A stretch of DNA of 64,000 nucleotides from NCBI GenBank assembly GCA_007713455.1, contig VMRT01000007.1:248001-312000 (forward strand). Direction: 5' to 3'. Source of the stretch: Pseudomonas sp. Lineage in GTDB: Bacteria > Pseudomonadota > Gammaproteobacteria > Pseudomonadales > Pseudomonadaceae. The position numbers and the translations under genes are program-made. The notes below the pieces were generated by a model. The model had not been told where the DNA came from, did no database searches, and saw nothing but the letters and a program-made list of their open reading frames with translations. This document shows positions 31,467 through 41,461 of this stretch, piece after piece. The stretch's first letter is position 1, and every line of letters starts with the position of its first letter.

Positions 31467-34106
31467 TCATCCAGCTGTACCATGCTCGAGCATATGGCAC
31501 ATGGCAGTCTTCAGCTTCATCGGCCGCACCGGCTTGTGCATCAGCATATGGCCCAGCTCGCGGACCTGCTGCTTGAGTTCGTTGCTGTAGTTGGCGGTGA
31601 TCATCAGCGCCGGTAGCGGGCTGGCGCGGCGCGCATTGACGGTGGCGACGACATCGATGCCGGTGTGGCCATTGTCCAGGTGGTAGTCGGCGATCATCAA
31701 GTCGGCCTCGGCATGGAAGTTGTCCACCTGCCGCGCCAGGTCCTCCTCGGACAGCGCCGTGATCACCTTGCAGCCCCAGCCTTCCAGCAGCGTGCGCATG
31801 CCCGCACAGATCGCCGTGTCGTTGTCCAACACCCAGACCCGGGCGCCCTGCAGCCGCTGTAGCACCAGCTCCGTGGTGCTCGGCTCAGGCCGCGCCTTGG
31901 GTGCGCGCTTGGCCAAGGGTACGTCGATGGCGAAACACGAGCCGCGTCCCGGGTGCGAACTGACCCGGATACGATGGCCCAGCATGCGCGCGATCTTCTC
32001 GACGATGGCCAGGCCAAGGCCGAGACCACGATCCTGGTTGGGACGCACGCCCTCGCCGCGTTTGAATTCCTGAAAGATTTCCTCGAGCTTGTCCGAGGCG
32101 ATGCCCACGCCGGTATCCCAGACTTCGATGGACAGACTCTGCCGGTGGCGACGACAACCCAGCAGTACGCGTCCTTTGGGTGTGTAGCGAATCGCGTTGG
32201 TCAGCAGATTGCGCAGGATGCGCGCGAGCAGCTGGATATCGCTACGCACCAGCGCCGAACAGGGAATAAAGTCCAGCTGCAACTGTTCGGCCCCGGCGAT
32301 CTGGCGGAACTCCATGGCCAGGTTTTCCAACAGCTCACTGACGGCGAACGGGGCGATATCCGGTTTGATCACACCGGCATCCAGCTTGGAAATATCGACC
32401 AGCGTGCCAAGCAGGTTCTCCACGTCTTCCAGCGAGTTGCTGATGTTGCGGATCAGCCCGCCGTTGGGCGCCCCCGGTTGTTCCAGCAAGGCGCTGGTGA
32501 ACAGCCGCGCGGCGTTGAGCGGCTGCAGCAGGTCATGGCTGACCGCGGCGAGGAATTTGGTCTTGGACAGGTTAGCCACTTCCGCCTCGCGCTTGGCTTC
32601 GCGCAGCCGCGCCTCGACATGGCTGCGCTCGTCGATCTCGCGCAGCAGCTGGTCGTTGAGGCTGGTCAGCTCGGCAGTGCGCTCACGCACCCGCTGTTCG
32701 AGATTCTGATAGGCCTGATGCAGCGCCTCGGCGGTGCGCCGGCGATCGGTGATGTCCTGAATCAGCACGAAGATGCCGGCCACTTCGCCATTGGCCTGCC
32801 GGTTCGGCACATAGGAGCGCAGCATGTAGCGCTGCTGGCCGGCATGGTTGCGCTCGGCCATCTCGAAGCTGACGCTTTCGCCCGAGAGTGCCCGGTCGAT
32901 GTACGGCTCCAGCTGCCGCCAGTGCTCGCCGCTGTGGACCTCGCGCAGCGACTGGCCGAGCATGCCGTCGCTGGGCCAGCGATACCATTCCTCGTAGACC
33001 TTGTTGGTGAACTCGTAGGTGAGATCGGCCGAGACATAGGCGATCAACGCCGGCACATGGTCGGTGATCAGGCGGATCCAGCGCTCGCTCTCGCGCAGCG
33101 CCTCGGCATGGCGGTAGCGCTCGGTGATGTCGGTGAAGGTATTGACGAAGCCACCGGTTGGCAGCGCATGGGTGCGGATTTCCAGCACGCGCCCATCGAA
33201 CAGCCGCTGCTCCAGTTCGCGAATCGGCCGGCCACGGGCGTCACGGCTGTTGGGCGTGAGCAGGGTCAGCTCGCTGTCGGCCATGACTTCCTCGAACGGC
33301 CGGTGCGCCTCGATCGGCGCCAAACCACAGAGTTCGAGAAAACGCCGATTCCACAGTTCCAGCGCGCCTTCGGCGCTGACCATGGCCACCCCCTGGGACA
33401 GGTTGTCCACGGCGCGCTGCAACAGCCGCGATTTCTGCGCCAGGGCCTGCTCGCGGCGCATGGTTTCGCTGACTTTCACCTCGGTGATGTCGGTGTAGAG
33501 AATCACCAGCCCGCCTTCGCGGGTCGGGCGCTCACTGACCTGCACCCAGCGCCCGTTGTTCAGGCGATACACCGTTGGCTCATCGCCCTTGCCGCGGTGT
33601 TCCTCGACGATCAGCCCGGTGCTTTCCGCCAGTCGGCGCACCTCCGCCAGCCGGGTGCCGGCGTTGATGCGCGCGCGCGTGCGCGTCCATAGCGACTTGA
33701 AGCGACGGTTGAACAGGACGATGCGCTGATCCCGGTCGAACAGCACGAAGGCGTCGGAAATGCTTTCGATGGCGTCTACCAGGTGCTGGTGCGCGGTTTC
33801 CGCACGCAGCCGCGCATCGCTGAGCAACTGGTTGCTGCCCTTGAGCTCGGCCATCGCCTGGTTCAACGCGTCGGTGCGCTCGCGCACCTGCTCGGCCAGT
33901 TCCACCGAATGCTGAAACGCCGCATAGGAGGCATCGCGCCCCGCGCCACTGGACTCGACGCGCTCGATCAGCGCAGCGTTGATGCGTTTGAGCTTGAGGT
34001 TTTCGCGCTCGAGTTCGGCCTGGCGCGCCAGCAGCTCAGCGACCTGCCCGGCCTCCGGGTCGGCCAATGGCGACACCGGTGAAGGTCTGGTTGATGTGCA
34101 TGCCAT
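31467..34106 (-). CDS. nahK: PAS-containing hybrid sensor histidine kinase/response regulator (NahK-like)
   Basis: 879-aa soluble kinase without membrane segments. Order: N-terminal coiled coil (residues 20-100), PAS at about 110-220 (VLFDRDQRIVLFNRRFKSLW), PAS at about 240-350, PAS at about 355-470, coiled coil, HisKA with phospho-His in AAVSHDLLQPL near 525, HATPase with NLLTNAIRYTP and DTGVGIASDKLEE, and a receiver near 750-870 with Asp in LMIADYHLDNG. It follows nosP with a 71-bp overlap, so the true start may be later. In P. aeruginosa NosP-NahK links nitric oxide to biofilm and quorum control; the same partnership is inferred. Confidence 0.87.
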   Translation of the reverse strand: MACTSTRPSPVSPLADPEAGQVAELLARQAELERENLKLKRINAALIERVESSGAGRDASYAAFQHSVELAEQVRERTDALNQAMAELKGSNQLLSDARLRAETAHQHLVDAIESISDAFVLFDRDQRIVLFNRRFKSLWTRTRARINAGTRLAEVRRLAESTGLIVEEHRGKGDEPTVYRLNNGRWVQVSERPTREGGLVILYTDITEVKVSETMRREQALAQKSRLLQRAVDNLSQGVAMVSAEGALELWNRRFLELCGLAPIEAHRPFEEVMADSELTLLTPNSRDARGRPIRELEQRLFDGRVLEIRTHALPTGGFVNTFTDITERYRHAEALRESERWIRLITDHVPALIAYVSADLTYEFTNKVYEEWYRWPSDGMLGQSLREVHSGEHWRQLEPYIDRALSGESVSFEMAERNHAGQQRYMLRSYVPNRQANGEVAGIFVLIQDITDRRRTAEALHQAYQNLEQRVRERTAELTSLNDQLLREIDERSHVEARLREAKREAEVANLSKTKFLAAVSHDLLQPLNAARLFTSALLEQPGAPNGGLIRNISNSLEDVENLLGTLVDISKLDAGVIKPDIAPFAVSELLENLAMEFRQIAGAEQLQLDFIPCSALVRSDIQLLARILRNLLTNAIRYTPKGRVLLGCRRHRQSLSIEVWDTGVGIASDKLEEIFQEFKRGEGVRPNQDRGLGLGLAIVEKIARMLGHRIRVSSHPGRGSCFAIDVPLAKRAPKARPEPSTTELVLQRLQGARVWVLDNDTAICAGMRTLLEGWGCKVITALSEEDLARQVDNFHAEADLMIADYHLDNGHTGIDVVATVNARRASPLPALMITANYSNELKQQVRELGHMLMHKPVRPMKLKTAMCHMLEHGTAG

Positions 34107-35199
34107 TGAACTGCTCTCCGTAGGTGTTGAAGCCGATCACCTGCTGGCGTCGGAGAAAAGCCGAGGTCTGTTCGCTGGTGTCGTTGCCCTCGATTTCCAG
34201 CCGGCGCAGAAAGCAGTCGCAACCAATGGTCAACAGCGGCGGCCCGAGGCGCTGTTCCAGCCGCTCGAACAGGGCTTCCAGATTCGGCATCAGCGGACCG
34301 GGTTCCATGGCGGTGAGCACGATGCCGTTCTCCACCGCGCAATAGAAGGTCAGGCTCATGTCCTCGTTGACCTTCTGGATCGAGCGCACGTAGTAATGCT
34401 CGTTGATCCGCACCGCCAAGGGATGGGCGGCGAACAGACGGTGATCGAGATCGCTGACAGGCACACCGATCAGCCGGGCGTATTCCTCGGCGGCCGGCTC
34501 GGCGTTCAGCTCGTAGACCCGCCTGCTGTTGCTGTCGGCGCGGGTCACGACCAGTTTGTCTTCGAGTGGCAGGATGTGATGGGTGGTGAACACCTCGAAA
34601 TCCAGCCAGGTGTTGATCAGCACCACGATCGCCGCACCGCTGTAGAACCGGCCGTCGTAATAGACGTAGGTATCGCTGAGGTGATTGTCGTCGCCAGCCG
34701 AACCGCCGAAATGCGGAATGCTGCCGAACGCGGCGCTAAGCGCAGACAACACGATTTCCTCACGGCTGGACAGCCCGTCGAGCAGCGTCAGCGCAAAGCT
34801 GTGGTCCTTGATCGGTGCCAGCGAGTTGCTGCGGCAGTCGCTACCCAGGCGTTCGACCAACTGCTGTGCCTCGATCAGGCTGAAGCGATCCATCTCGTCG
34901 ATCAGCTCGCAGGCGATGGAGAAGCTTCGATGGTCGAAGCCGACTGCCGTCACGCAGCTACGCCCATAGCCTTGGGAGGTGATCTCGCCCGCCGAAGTGC
35001 AACCGACCAGACGCACGCCACCGAAGTATTGGCGCAGCGCATCGCCCAGTGCCGGCAAGTCATATTCCGCTGAACAGAAGAACAGCACGAAGCCCAGATG
35101 CGGGTGCATCAGTTGGCGCGCCAGGTCCTGCGCCACCGTTTCGGGTAGCCGGGCCTCGGACATCGCCGTGCGGATCACTTCGCCTTGTTCATCGGTCAC
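34036..35199 (-). CDS. nosP: Nitric-oxide-sensing FIST-domain protein NosP
   Basis: 387-aa cytoplasmic protein with FIST_N and FIST_C domains. Features are GGVRLVGCTSAGEITSQG, a second half with FGGSAGDD and the C-terminal GCDCFLRRLE then GFNTYGEQFNGMHINQTFTGVA. NosP is a haem protein that reports nitric oxide to the adjacent kinase. The GTG at 35199 gives full length; ATG 35163 is an alternative 12 residues in. Co-occurrence with the NahK-like gene supports the name strongly. Confidence 0.88.
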   Translation of the reverse strand: MTDEQGEVIRTAMSEARLPETVAQDLARQLMHPHLGFVLFFCSAEYDLPALGDALRQYFGGVRLVGCTSAGEITSQGYGRSCVTAVGFDHRSFSIACELIDEMDRFSLIEAQQLVERLGSDCRSNSLAPIKDHSFALTLLDGLSSREEIVLSALSAAFGSIPHFGGSAGDDNHLSDTYVYYDGRFYSGAAIVVLINTWLDFEVFTTHHILPLEDKLVVTRADSNSRRVYELNAEPAAEEYARLIGVPVSDLDHRLFAAHPLAVRINEHYYVRSIQKVNEDMSLTFYCAVENGIVLTAMEPGPLMPNLEALFERLEQRLGPPLLTIGCDCFLRRLEIEGNDTSEQTSAFLRRQQVIGFNTYGEQFNGMHINQTFTGVAIGRPGGRAGR

Positions 35200-35453
35200 G
35201 CACGATACCCCGCACCACTTGAATCGGATGACCCCATTCTTGGGCAGGGCATATGGGACGAAAATGCTACTTGAGTACCGGTAAAGGCCTGCCTAGGTAG
35301 TATCGCGACGAAACAACGCAGCGCAGGGATGCTAGTTCAGCTGAAGTGGCCACCGTGTCGGTTCCCGTCTACCAGCCATCCTCTGCACCGCGAACCAAAC
35401 GGTTCAGGCCTGGCCTCGACGCACGCTGGCCATGCTCAGTGATGCACAGATGC

Positions 35454-35488
35454 AGAAAGGCCGGCCCCTTACGGGTGCCGGCCTTTCT
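35454..35488. terminator. Bidirectional terminator-like hairpin between nosP and porin
   Basis: A perfect 12-bp stem, AGAAAGGCCGGC and GCCGGCCTTTCT with a 12-nt loop, lies about 130 bp past the porin stop. It would serve the porin mRNA on the minus strand. Confidence 0.6.
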
Positions 35489-35615
35489 CGGGGTTGCGCA
35501 GAGATCATCACTGCGCACAGGGCGTGGGATACGCTCAACGTACGTCCCACTGCCGATGCAACGGATGGAGCGACCTACGGTTCGACGTCCATCCGCGCCC
35601 TGCTGATCGCCTCGC

Positions 35616-36803
35616 TTAGAAGCTCAGCGCCGCACCCACTGCGAAGGTGCGGGTTTCTTCGTCCAGTGCGGGGCTGTCCTTGCCTTCGATCTCGAACTGG
35701 TTCAGTTCGGCGACCAGGGTCAGGTTGTCGTTGATGCTGTGGAACAGGGCGATACCGCGGGTCTCGTAATCGGCCTCACCGCCCAGACCGTTGCCATCAT
35801 CCTTGGTCTGACCGTAGGACAGCGCAACGCGGTTCTTGCCGAAGCGGTAGGAGCCCTGCAGCAGGTAGCCGTCGCTGTCCACTTCACGCAGCAGTGCTTC
35901 GCCGGCGTTGTTGGTGAAGAACGGGTTGATACCTTCGGCCTGGAAGCCCGATGCGGTCAGCGACAGGCTGCCCATCTTGGCCTGCACGCCGTAACCCAGG
36001 CCCTTGGAGTCGACCTTCTCGATGCTGCTGTCGGTGTTGTCCGAGCTCTGCTGCATACCGTTGATCCAGGTATAGAACTGGGTGCCGCCCATCTCGAACT
36101 CGTAGGTGATCTCGGTTTCGAAGCGCGGCGCTTCCTGGTAGGCCTTGTCCAGGGTGGACGAGGTGTCGTCGGTGGTGTCTACCGGGTCCATGATGCCGGC
36201 AGCGATGCGCAGGCCGCTCATCTTCGGCGAACGGTAGGTGATCTGCGACGTCGGGAACGGATACGGGTAGCCGGTACCGATGTTGCCGAAGGAGACGCCG
36301 CCGCCATCGACCAGACCCAGGGTGTCGCTAACCTGGCCGTAACCGCTCAGCATCTCGTCGAGCAGGATGTTGGAGCGACCGAACAGGCCGAAGTCCTTAC
36401 CGAACAGCACTTCGCCCCACTGCTCATTCGCTGCGGTGGCGTAGAACTGACGAACGTCGATACCGGTTTCGGTGCTGTTGCTTTCGCTGTCGTTGATGGT
36501 CACCCAGAACGAGGAACGACCGCCCAGTTTGAGATCGCCGACCTGCTTGCCGAAGTTGAAGCCGATCCAGTTGGGCAGGAAGCCCATCTTCACCCGCGAC
36601 TGCTTGCGATCGAACTGCTCGCCGGCACGCTCGACGTCGCTGTGAACGTAGAAGGTGTTGAAGTAACCATCGGTGGAAAAGGTGGTGTCGTCCTGATCGT
36701 AAAGCACGATTTCGGCGACGGCCGACTGGCTTACGGTCATGGCGACGGCACTGGCCAGGACCAGTGGCAACAGGGTTGATACGGCTTTCTTGTTGTTGTG
36801 CAT
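35616..36803 (-). CDS. Outer-membrane porin (general diffusion type)
   Basis: 395-aa beta-barrel porin. Signal peptide VSTLLPLVLASAVAMTVSQSAVAE is cleaved near residue 30. Amphipathic strands alternate along the chain and the last residue is Phe (FAVGAALSF), the barrel-insertion signal. FTTDGYFN-like opening and GKQVGDLKLGGRSSFWV match proteobacterial Gram-negative porins. GGAG precedes the ATG. The pqqF gene lies just upstream on the same strand, so a role in alcohol or sugar uptake for PQQ dehydrogenases is possible but unproven. Confidence 0.88.
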   Translation of the reverse strand: MHNNKKAVSTLLPLVLASAVAMTVSQSAVAEIVLYDQDDTTFSTDGYFNTFYVHSDVERAGEQFDRKQSRVKMGFLPNWIGFNFGKQVGDLKLGGRSSFWVTINDSESNSTETGIDVRQFYATAANEQWGEVLFGKDFGLFGRSNILLDEMLSGYGQVSDTLGLVDGGGVSFGNIGTGYPYPFPTSQITYRSPKMSGLRIAAGIMDPVDTTDDTSSTLDKAYQEAPRFETEITYEFEMGGTQFYTWINGMQQSSDNTDSSIEKVDSKGLGYGVQAKMGSLSLTASGFQAEGINPFFTNNAGEALLREVDSDGYLLQGSYRFGKNRVALSYGQTKDDGNGLGGEADYETRGIALFHSINDNLTLVAELNQFEIEGKDSPALDEETRTFAVGAALSF

Positions 36804-37096
36804 GGCGCTCTCCGCGGTTTTGACGACAAGCAGTCGTGACGGGAGCGATTATCGAAAGGCCGTCCGAGCGCACATACGCTGCGATGGCGGCGAAAGGCTA
36901 GTACTTTCGCCCGGGGTGCCGTCTTGCATGTAAAGCATCTCATCCGACCGCCAGACGCACGAGGCTTAGGTCGTACACCCAAAGCAGCGCGCCACCATAC
37001 CCCGGCACAAGCCACGGCAGCCCGCCGTAAACGGCTGGCCATCGAGTTGCATCTCGGGGTTGAATGGGCGGGTGATGTGGGACGCTGAGGTAACCG

Positions 37097-39613
37097 TCAG
37101 CAACGATGCCAACGCGTGTCGGGCGCTTCAGCATTGGCGACCACATGCCAGCCGCCTTCGGCATCGCGCAGCGCCTGTAGCTGAGCACGGATAGCTCGGG
37201 CATCGAGGTTGGCCGACGCCGCAGCCACCGCCTCCGGGTGATCACCATCGAAGCCGGCCAGGTGCGCCTGCCATAGAGACTCGGCGAGGCGGCGCAGGTC
37301 GCCGTCGTGGTTGCCGGTCGAGGGATCCGCTGCAGCGACTTCAACCAGAGTGCCGGCAAAGCCGTCGAGGAAGGTTTCGATATGGCCGAGGATCTCACTA
37401 GCAGATGCGCTGGGAGACTGCACCGCGAAAACGATGCCCGGGCACTCGCCGAACTGACGATAGCCACAGAACACCGCATAGCCGAGCTGCAGTTCGCTGC
37501 GTAGTCGACGGAAGAATGCGCCTTCCATCAATCGCGCCAGGCGGCGCCAGCTCGCCTCGATGAAGGCTGTCCGAAGCGGCAGCGGACAGAACAGCACCAA
37601 CGCGGTTTCCACGCCAGGCTGACCAAAGCGCGACCAGCAATAACTCGGTGTGCTTTCGTGGTACTGACCGGCACCGGGCCCGGCCAGCCCAGGCAGCTCA
37701 GCCAGTACCGTCTGCATCGGGCCACTCAGATGCCGAGGCAGCCCCACTGCCAATGCATCCCAATGGGACTGATGCCAGGCTTGATCGATTGCATGCTGGT
37801 CCAGCGATGCATCACCGTCTCGTGCGGCTCCCGCGAGCAGGAGCGGCAGGCGGCGCAGCAGTTGCCGTATCAGTATCTCGTCGGCACCTGACGCCACGGA
37901 CTCGTAGCGCAGGCGGTGTCCTTCATTGAAAGCAGCCGGCGACGGCGCTTTGAGGATGTCGGTCAGGTCACGAAGAATTACTGGCAACGCTTCGGCATAA
38001 CCGAACAGCCTCAGGCACCAGCTGTGCGCATGGTCATCGAAATGCAGCTCGACACCGGCTTGCGCCGCAGCGATGGTATGCCTGCGTAGCGCCGCGTGCA
38101 GCGTATGCCAGAGCCCTGCCGGCGGCTGGCCCGCGGCAAACCGCCAACGCAGGTAGAGCGCGCCCTGCCCTGCAGCATCGGCGTGTTCGACCCAGCGCAG
38201 GGATGGTATCTGCAACGCCGCCACGCCCGGTTGCATGCGCTCACTAAGCCAAGGATTGCGTTCCGGCAGGCGCCATTGCCATCCAGTCCTGTCTGACGGT
38301 GGCAACTGCTCGGCGACCAGGTCCAGCTCGAACCCAGCCTTTACCGGCTCGATGCGCTTAGTCCGAGCGCGACCTTCGCCGTCCACCGTCAATACGATCG
38401 GCCTGCTCGCATGAAGCTGCGCACCCAGCATCTCAAGCGCCTGCTGCACACGATTCGTATCGATCGACGGCGTCCAGGCAGCCGGGTCAATCCAGTAGCG
38501 CAACAGGGCCAGCGGCTCCTTGCCCATGAGTCCGCGCTGACGGATCTGCGCGTACTCACCCCAGAGCTCTGACCAGGCTGCCTGCGTGCTCATGAAATGC
38601 AGCCAGTCACGCACTACGGCAACCATCTGCGCGCGTTCCGCCATGCCGCGTTCGGTCAACTGCACCTCGAAGACGGCCACACCCTGCCCGTCATGCCAGT
38701 ACGGCACCCGCAACGAGACGGCATCGCACCAGTGGGCGTCGCTGAGGGTTTGGAAAAGACTCCGGTCGGCTTGCGAGCTCAACCATGAGCCGAGCACATC
38801 CAGCGCCACGCAGGCTTCATCCGGCAGCCCATCGAGGGCGAAAGCGATATCCAGATACGGTCGCGCGCCATCGACGCTCAGACGCAAGGTGCCGCCATCA
38901 TCGGCGCGCAGTGGCTGTATCGGCCTCGCGACGATCGGTGCGACCGGTAGCTGGCATTCATCGCTCTGCAGCAGTTCCAGCACCTGCTCAAGGCTGCAGG
39001 GTGCGGCGACCAGCAGTTCCATCTGCCCGGTTTGATAGAAGCGCTGGTGATAGCCCGTCAGCGCTTTCTGGAACGCTGGCGCCTCTACCGGCAGCGTTTC
39101 GCGATTGCCCGCGTGAAACCCTGAAAAGGGATGCGCGCAGCTCAGTGCCGTACCGATCGCGGCGTCGCACAGGGTCTCCCGGTCCCGCCCCCGTGCCAGG
39201 AATTCGGCCTGCAACACCTCGCGCTCGCGCAACTGCGCCGCAGGATCGAGCAGCGGCCGGGCGAGCATGTCGAGCAGGCGTTCAAGGGCTTCACCGAAGG
39301 CAGCGGCAGGCACCTGGAAGAAGAAGTCGGTATGACGCTCACGGGTCGATGCGTTCAATTGCCCGGCGCAACCCTGCACGAACGGCATCAGGCTCTGGGT
39401 TGGCGCATAGGCCTGGCTACCCAGGAACAGCAGGTGTTCGAGAAAATGCGCAAGCCCTGGGTATTCGCCCGGCCCATCGTGTGCGCCGGCGTTCACGCGA
39501 ACGAGGGCTGCTGCCTGGCTGCCCGCTGGGAGCTGGATAAAGCCCAGCCGCAGGCCATTGGGCAGGACGTGCCACTGCGGTAACACGGCAGGCGGAACGC
39601 TGTCTGGCGTCAT
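37097..39613 (-). CDS. pqqF: PQQ biosynthesis peptidase PqqF (M16 metalloprotease)
   Basis: 838-aa M16 peptidase that trims the PqqA precursor during pyrroloquinoline quinone synthesis. The inverted zinc motif HFLEH appears at about residue 55-59 (GLAHFLEHLLFLGS), with the downstream Glu in REREVLQAEFLARGRDRE. The C-terminal inactive half has LMEGAFFRRLRSELQLGYAVFCGYR. AGGAG precedes the ATG. No pqqABCDE genes are in the window, so it is an outlier from its operon. It starts 38 bp after the MerR gene on the same strand and may be cotranscribed with it. Confidence 0.87.
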   Translation of the reverse strand: MTPDSVPPAVLPQWHVLPNGLRLGFIQLPAGSQAAALVRVNAGAHDGPGEYPGLAHFLEHLLFLGSQAYAPTQSLMPFVQGCAGQLNASTRERHTDFFFQVPAAAFGEALERLLDMLARPLLDPAAQLREREVLQAEFLARGRDRETLCDAAIGTALSCAHPFSGFHAGNRETLPVEAPAFQKALTGYHQRFYQTGQMELLVAAPCSLEQVLELLQSDECQLPVAPIVARPIQPLRADDGGTLRLSVDGARPYLDIAFALDGLPDEACVALDVLGSWLSSQADRSLFQTLSDAHWCDAVSLRVPYWHDGQGVAVFEVQLTERGMAERAQMVAVVRDWLHFMSTQAAWSELWGEYAQIRQRGLMGKEPLALLRYWIDPAAWTPSIDTNRVQQALEMLGAQLHASRPIVLTVDGEGRARTKRIEPVKAGFELDLVAEQLPPSDRTGWQWRLPERNPWLSERMQPGVAALQIPSLRWVEHADAAGQGALYLRWRFAAGQPPAGLWHTLHAALRRHTIAAAQAGVELHFDDHAHSWCLRLFGYAEALPVILRDLTDILKAPSPAAFNEGHRLRYESVASGADEILIRQLLRRLPLLLAGAARDGDASLDQHAIDQAWHQSHWDALAVGLPRHLSGPMQTVLAELPGLAGPGAGQYHESTPSYCWSRFGQPGVETALVLFCPLPLRTAFIEASWRRLARLMEGAFFRRLRSELQLGYAVFCGYRQFGECPGIVFAVQSPSASASEILGHIETFLDGFAGTLVEVAAADPSTGNHDGDLRRLAESLWQAHLAGFDGDHPEAVAAASANLDARAIRAQLQALRDAEGGWHVVANAEAPDTRWHRC

Positions 39614-39651
39614 GGATCAATCTCCTGTTGCCGGACAGCTGTGCGCATGAC

Positions 39652-40599
39652 TCAGGTATCCAGCTGGCCGGCCAGGAACTGGCGCAGACGGCGCTGCATC
39701 AGCTTGCCGGAACTGCCGAGGCAGGCGATCGGCGTACCCGCCAGCGCTTCACGACCCAGTTCGGCCGCCTCCCCGGCCAAAGCCAAGGAGCAATCAAGCG
39801 CGAGGGACAGCTTGTTGAGCTGGCGCAACTGCGCCTCGCCATGGGGAACATTGGAGAACAGCACCAGCCCCTGCGGTTTCATCTTGTCGCAGACCAGCGC
39901 GAGTTCTTCCAGCGGCTGCCCGATCGGCAACACGCTGACGGCCAGGCTGTCGCCACTGAGCATCAGGCCTGCCACGAGCAATTCAAGCTCGCGACACTGC
40001 CCCGGCATCGCGGCGAGCAGTACACGCTCGCCAGCCGGCATACGGGCCAGCTGCAGCCGCTGCAGCGCCCGGGCACGAAGGAAGGCATCGAGAAACAGCC
40101 ACTCGCTGGTACCGCCAAATTCCTCCTGACGCAGCAGCAGCTCCTGCCACACCGGCAACAGGACATCCTGAAACACCACAGCCAGCGGATAGGTGGAGAA
40201 TATCTGGCCGTATAGCTGCTCCAGCCGCACCTCGTCGAAACCATTCACCGCATCACGCAGTTGCCCCTGCCATTCGTTCCACTCGTTACTGGGGGTTGCG
40301 GTCGGTTCCTCTGCCTCGCGGGTCGCTGCGCTGCGCGCCAGTATGCTGCCGACCTTGCTTACCGCCACGCCACGCTCGGTCCAGGAAAGAATGCTGCGAA
40401 CCGCCTCCACGTCGGCCATCGAGTACAGGCGATGGCCGCTCTCGGTCCGCGTCGGCCGGATCAGCCCGTAGCGGCGCTCCCACGCTCGCAGGGTGACCGG
40501 GTTGACCCCGGTCAGGCGGGAAACTTCACGGATAGGGAATAGATCCTGCTGCTCGAAGGCGCTCGAGGCCAGGTTCGAAGCGCCGGAAGAATCGGTCAT
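39652..40599 (-). CDS. MerR-family regulator, LitR/PplR-like (first paralogue)
   Basis: 315-aa regulator. The HTH (LFPIREVSRLTGVNPVTLRAWERRYGLIRPTRTESGHRLY) is MerR type. The C-terminal 200 residues have the helical-bundle-plus-Rossmann layout of B12-dependent LitR/CarH photosensors, but the W-x9-EH signature is degraded (EW in place of EH) and no DxHxxG is present. It therefore resembles class II LitR proteins of P. putida (PplR), which take light information from a LOV protein. It shares architecture with the regulator at 51749. Divergent from the DCC gene across a TGTACA operator. Confidence 0.85.
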   Translation of the reverse strand: MTDSSGASNLASSAFEQQDLFPIREVSRLTGVNPVTLRAWERRYGLIRPTRTESGHRLYSMADVEAVRSILSWTERGVAVSKVGSILARSAATREAEEPTATPSNEWNEWQGQLRDAVNGFDEVRLEQLYGQIFSTYPLAVVFQDVLLPVWQELLLRQEEFGGTSEWLFLDAFLRARALQRLQLARMPAGERVLLAAMPGQCRELELLVAGLMLSGDSLAVSVLPIGQPLEELALVCDKMKPQGLVLFSNVPHGEAQLRQLNKLSLALDCSLALAGEAAELGREALAGTPIACLGSSGKLMQRRLRQFLAGQLDT

Positions 40600-40657
40600 G
40601 GGGCGGCTCGCTGGAAAAGAATGCCGAGATTGTAACCCAGCGTTTCGCAGCATACCC

Positions 40658-40679
40658 TCTACAAACGTTGTACAAACGC
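40658..40679. promoter_or_regulatory. Candidate MerR/LitR operator, regulator-DCC intergenic region
   Basis: ACAAACG, 4 nt, ACAAACG direct repeats with TGTACA at 40669-40674 lie between the divergent MerR and DCC genes. The same TGTACA core recurs upstream of folE and at 50674-50770. Confidence 0.55.
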
Positions 40680-40692
40680 AAGGTGCGATGAA

Positions 40693-41139
40693 ATGACGCC
40701 TGATTTGCCCCTGACGCTCTATGTCGATCGAGCCTGTCCGCTGTGTGCCCGAGAAGTTCGTTGGCTGGAACGCAGCGCCGATCCGGCAAGGTTGCGGCTG
40801 GTGGATATCAGCGCTGCCGATTTCGATCCTAAAGGGCTCGACCGGGATCTGGCGCAGCTCCGACGGCGTCTGCACGCCCGCAGCGCCAGCGGTGCCTGGC
40901 TGACCGGCGTGGACGCCACCTACTGGAGCTGGCGACTGGCAGGCCACGGTCGCTGGGCCGCACCGCTCGGCTGGCGTCCATTGCGGCCGCTGCTGTTGCT
41001 CGGTTACCAGCTGTTCGCCGTGCTGCGCCCGCATCTTGACTGGCTGCCGCATCCCGACGGTGCGAGTCGTTGCACAACCGAGTGCAATGTGCCGCAAAAG
41101 CCGTCGAAGACCAGCGCTGCAAGCGACGATCGCCTTTAG
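40693..41139 (+). CDS. DCC-family thiol-disulfide oxidoreductase-like protein (DUF393)
   Basis: 148-aa protein of the DCC family, named for the Asp-Cys-Cys motif: LYVDRACPLCAREV holds the CxxC and Asp. A hydrophobic stretch follows (LLLLGYQLFAVL). It is probably a small redox protein. It diverges from the LitR-like regulator across a TGTACA box, so light control is plausible. Its 3' end overlaps the next gene, on the opposite strand, by 4 bp. Confidence 0.82.
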   Translation: MTPDLPLTLYVDRACPLCAREVRWLERSADPARLRLVDISAADFDPKGLDRDLAQLRRRLHARSASGAWLTGVDATYWSWRLAGHGRWAAPLGWRPLRPLLLLGYQLFAVLRPHLDWLPHPDGASRCTTECNVPQKPSKTSAASDDRL

Positions 41140-41450
41140 TTGTCGGCAAGCAGAGGCATGCGCAGGCCAAACCCGGATTCCACAGCAGCCGGGCGGCCGA
41201 TCATTTCGTCATGGCTGACCGGCTGCCGCCAGTAGACCTCACGCACACCGCACGCCCTGAGCTCCCGCTTCAAGCTGCCCTGGTCGCTCCAGACGTTGCG
41301 CTGGCCATCGGCGAACTGCCTGCGGCGACCGCTGCGCTCGACCACCCAGGCGCTGTACCCGCAGCAGCGCAGACCATGCAGTTCGACCCGCTCTACTCGG
41401 CCACGAAATAGCGCAATACGCAGCCCAAGCCTCGACACGCCCTGTTTCAT
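41136..41450 (-). CDS. Small conserved protein, DUF6482-like
   Basis: 104-aa basic protein. The pattern VWSDQGSLKRELRACGVREVYWRQPVSHDEMIG resembles small Pseudomonas proteins of the DUF6482 type; the HDEMIG motif is the main link and the assignment is moderate. It is divergent from folE, and a TGTATAGG sequence lies 12 bp before its ATG, the same element found before the epimerase gene. Function unknown. Confidence 0.55.
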   Translation of the reverse strand: MKQGVSRLGLRIALFRGRVERVELHGLRCCGYSAWVVERSGRRRQFADGQRNVWSDQGSLKRELRACGVREVYWRQPVSHDEMIGRPAAVESGFGLRMPLLADN

Positions 41451-41461
41451 ACTCGGATACC

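Noticed and set aside
31953-33692. 579-codon plus-strand frame opposite nahK
   Set aside because: Antisense shadow of a well-conserved kinase; composition is typical of mirrored GC-rich codons.
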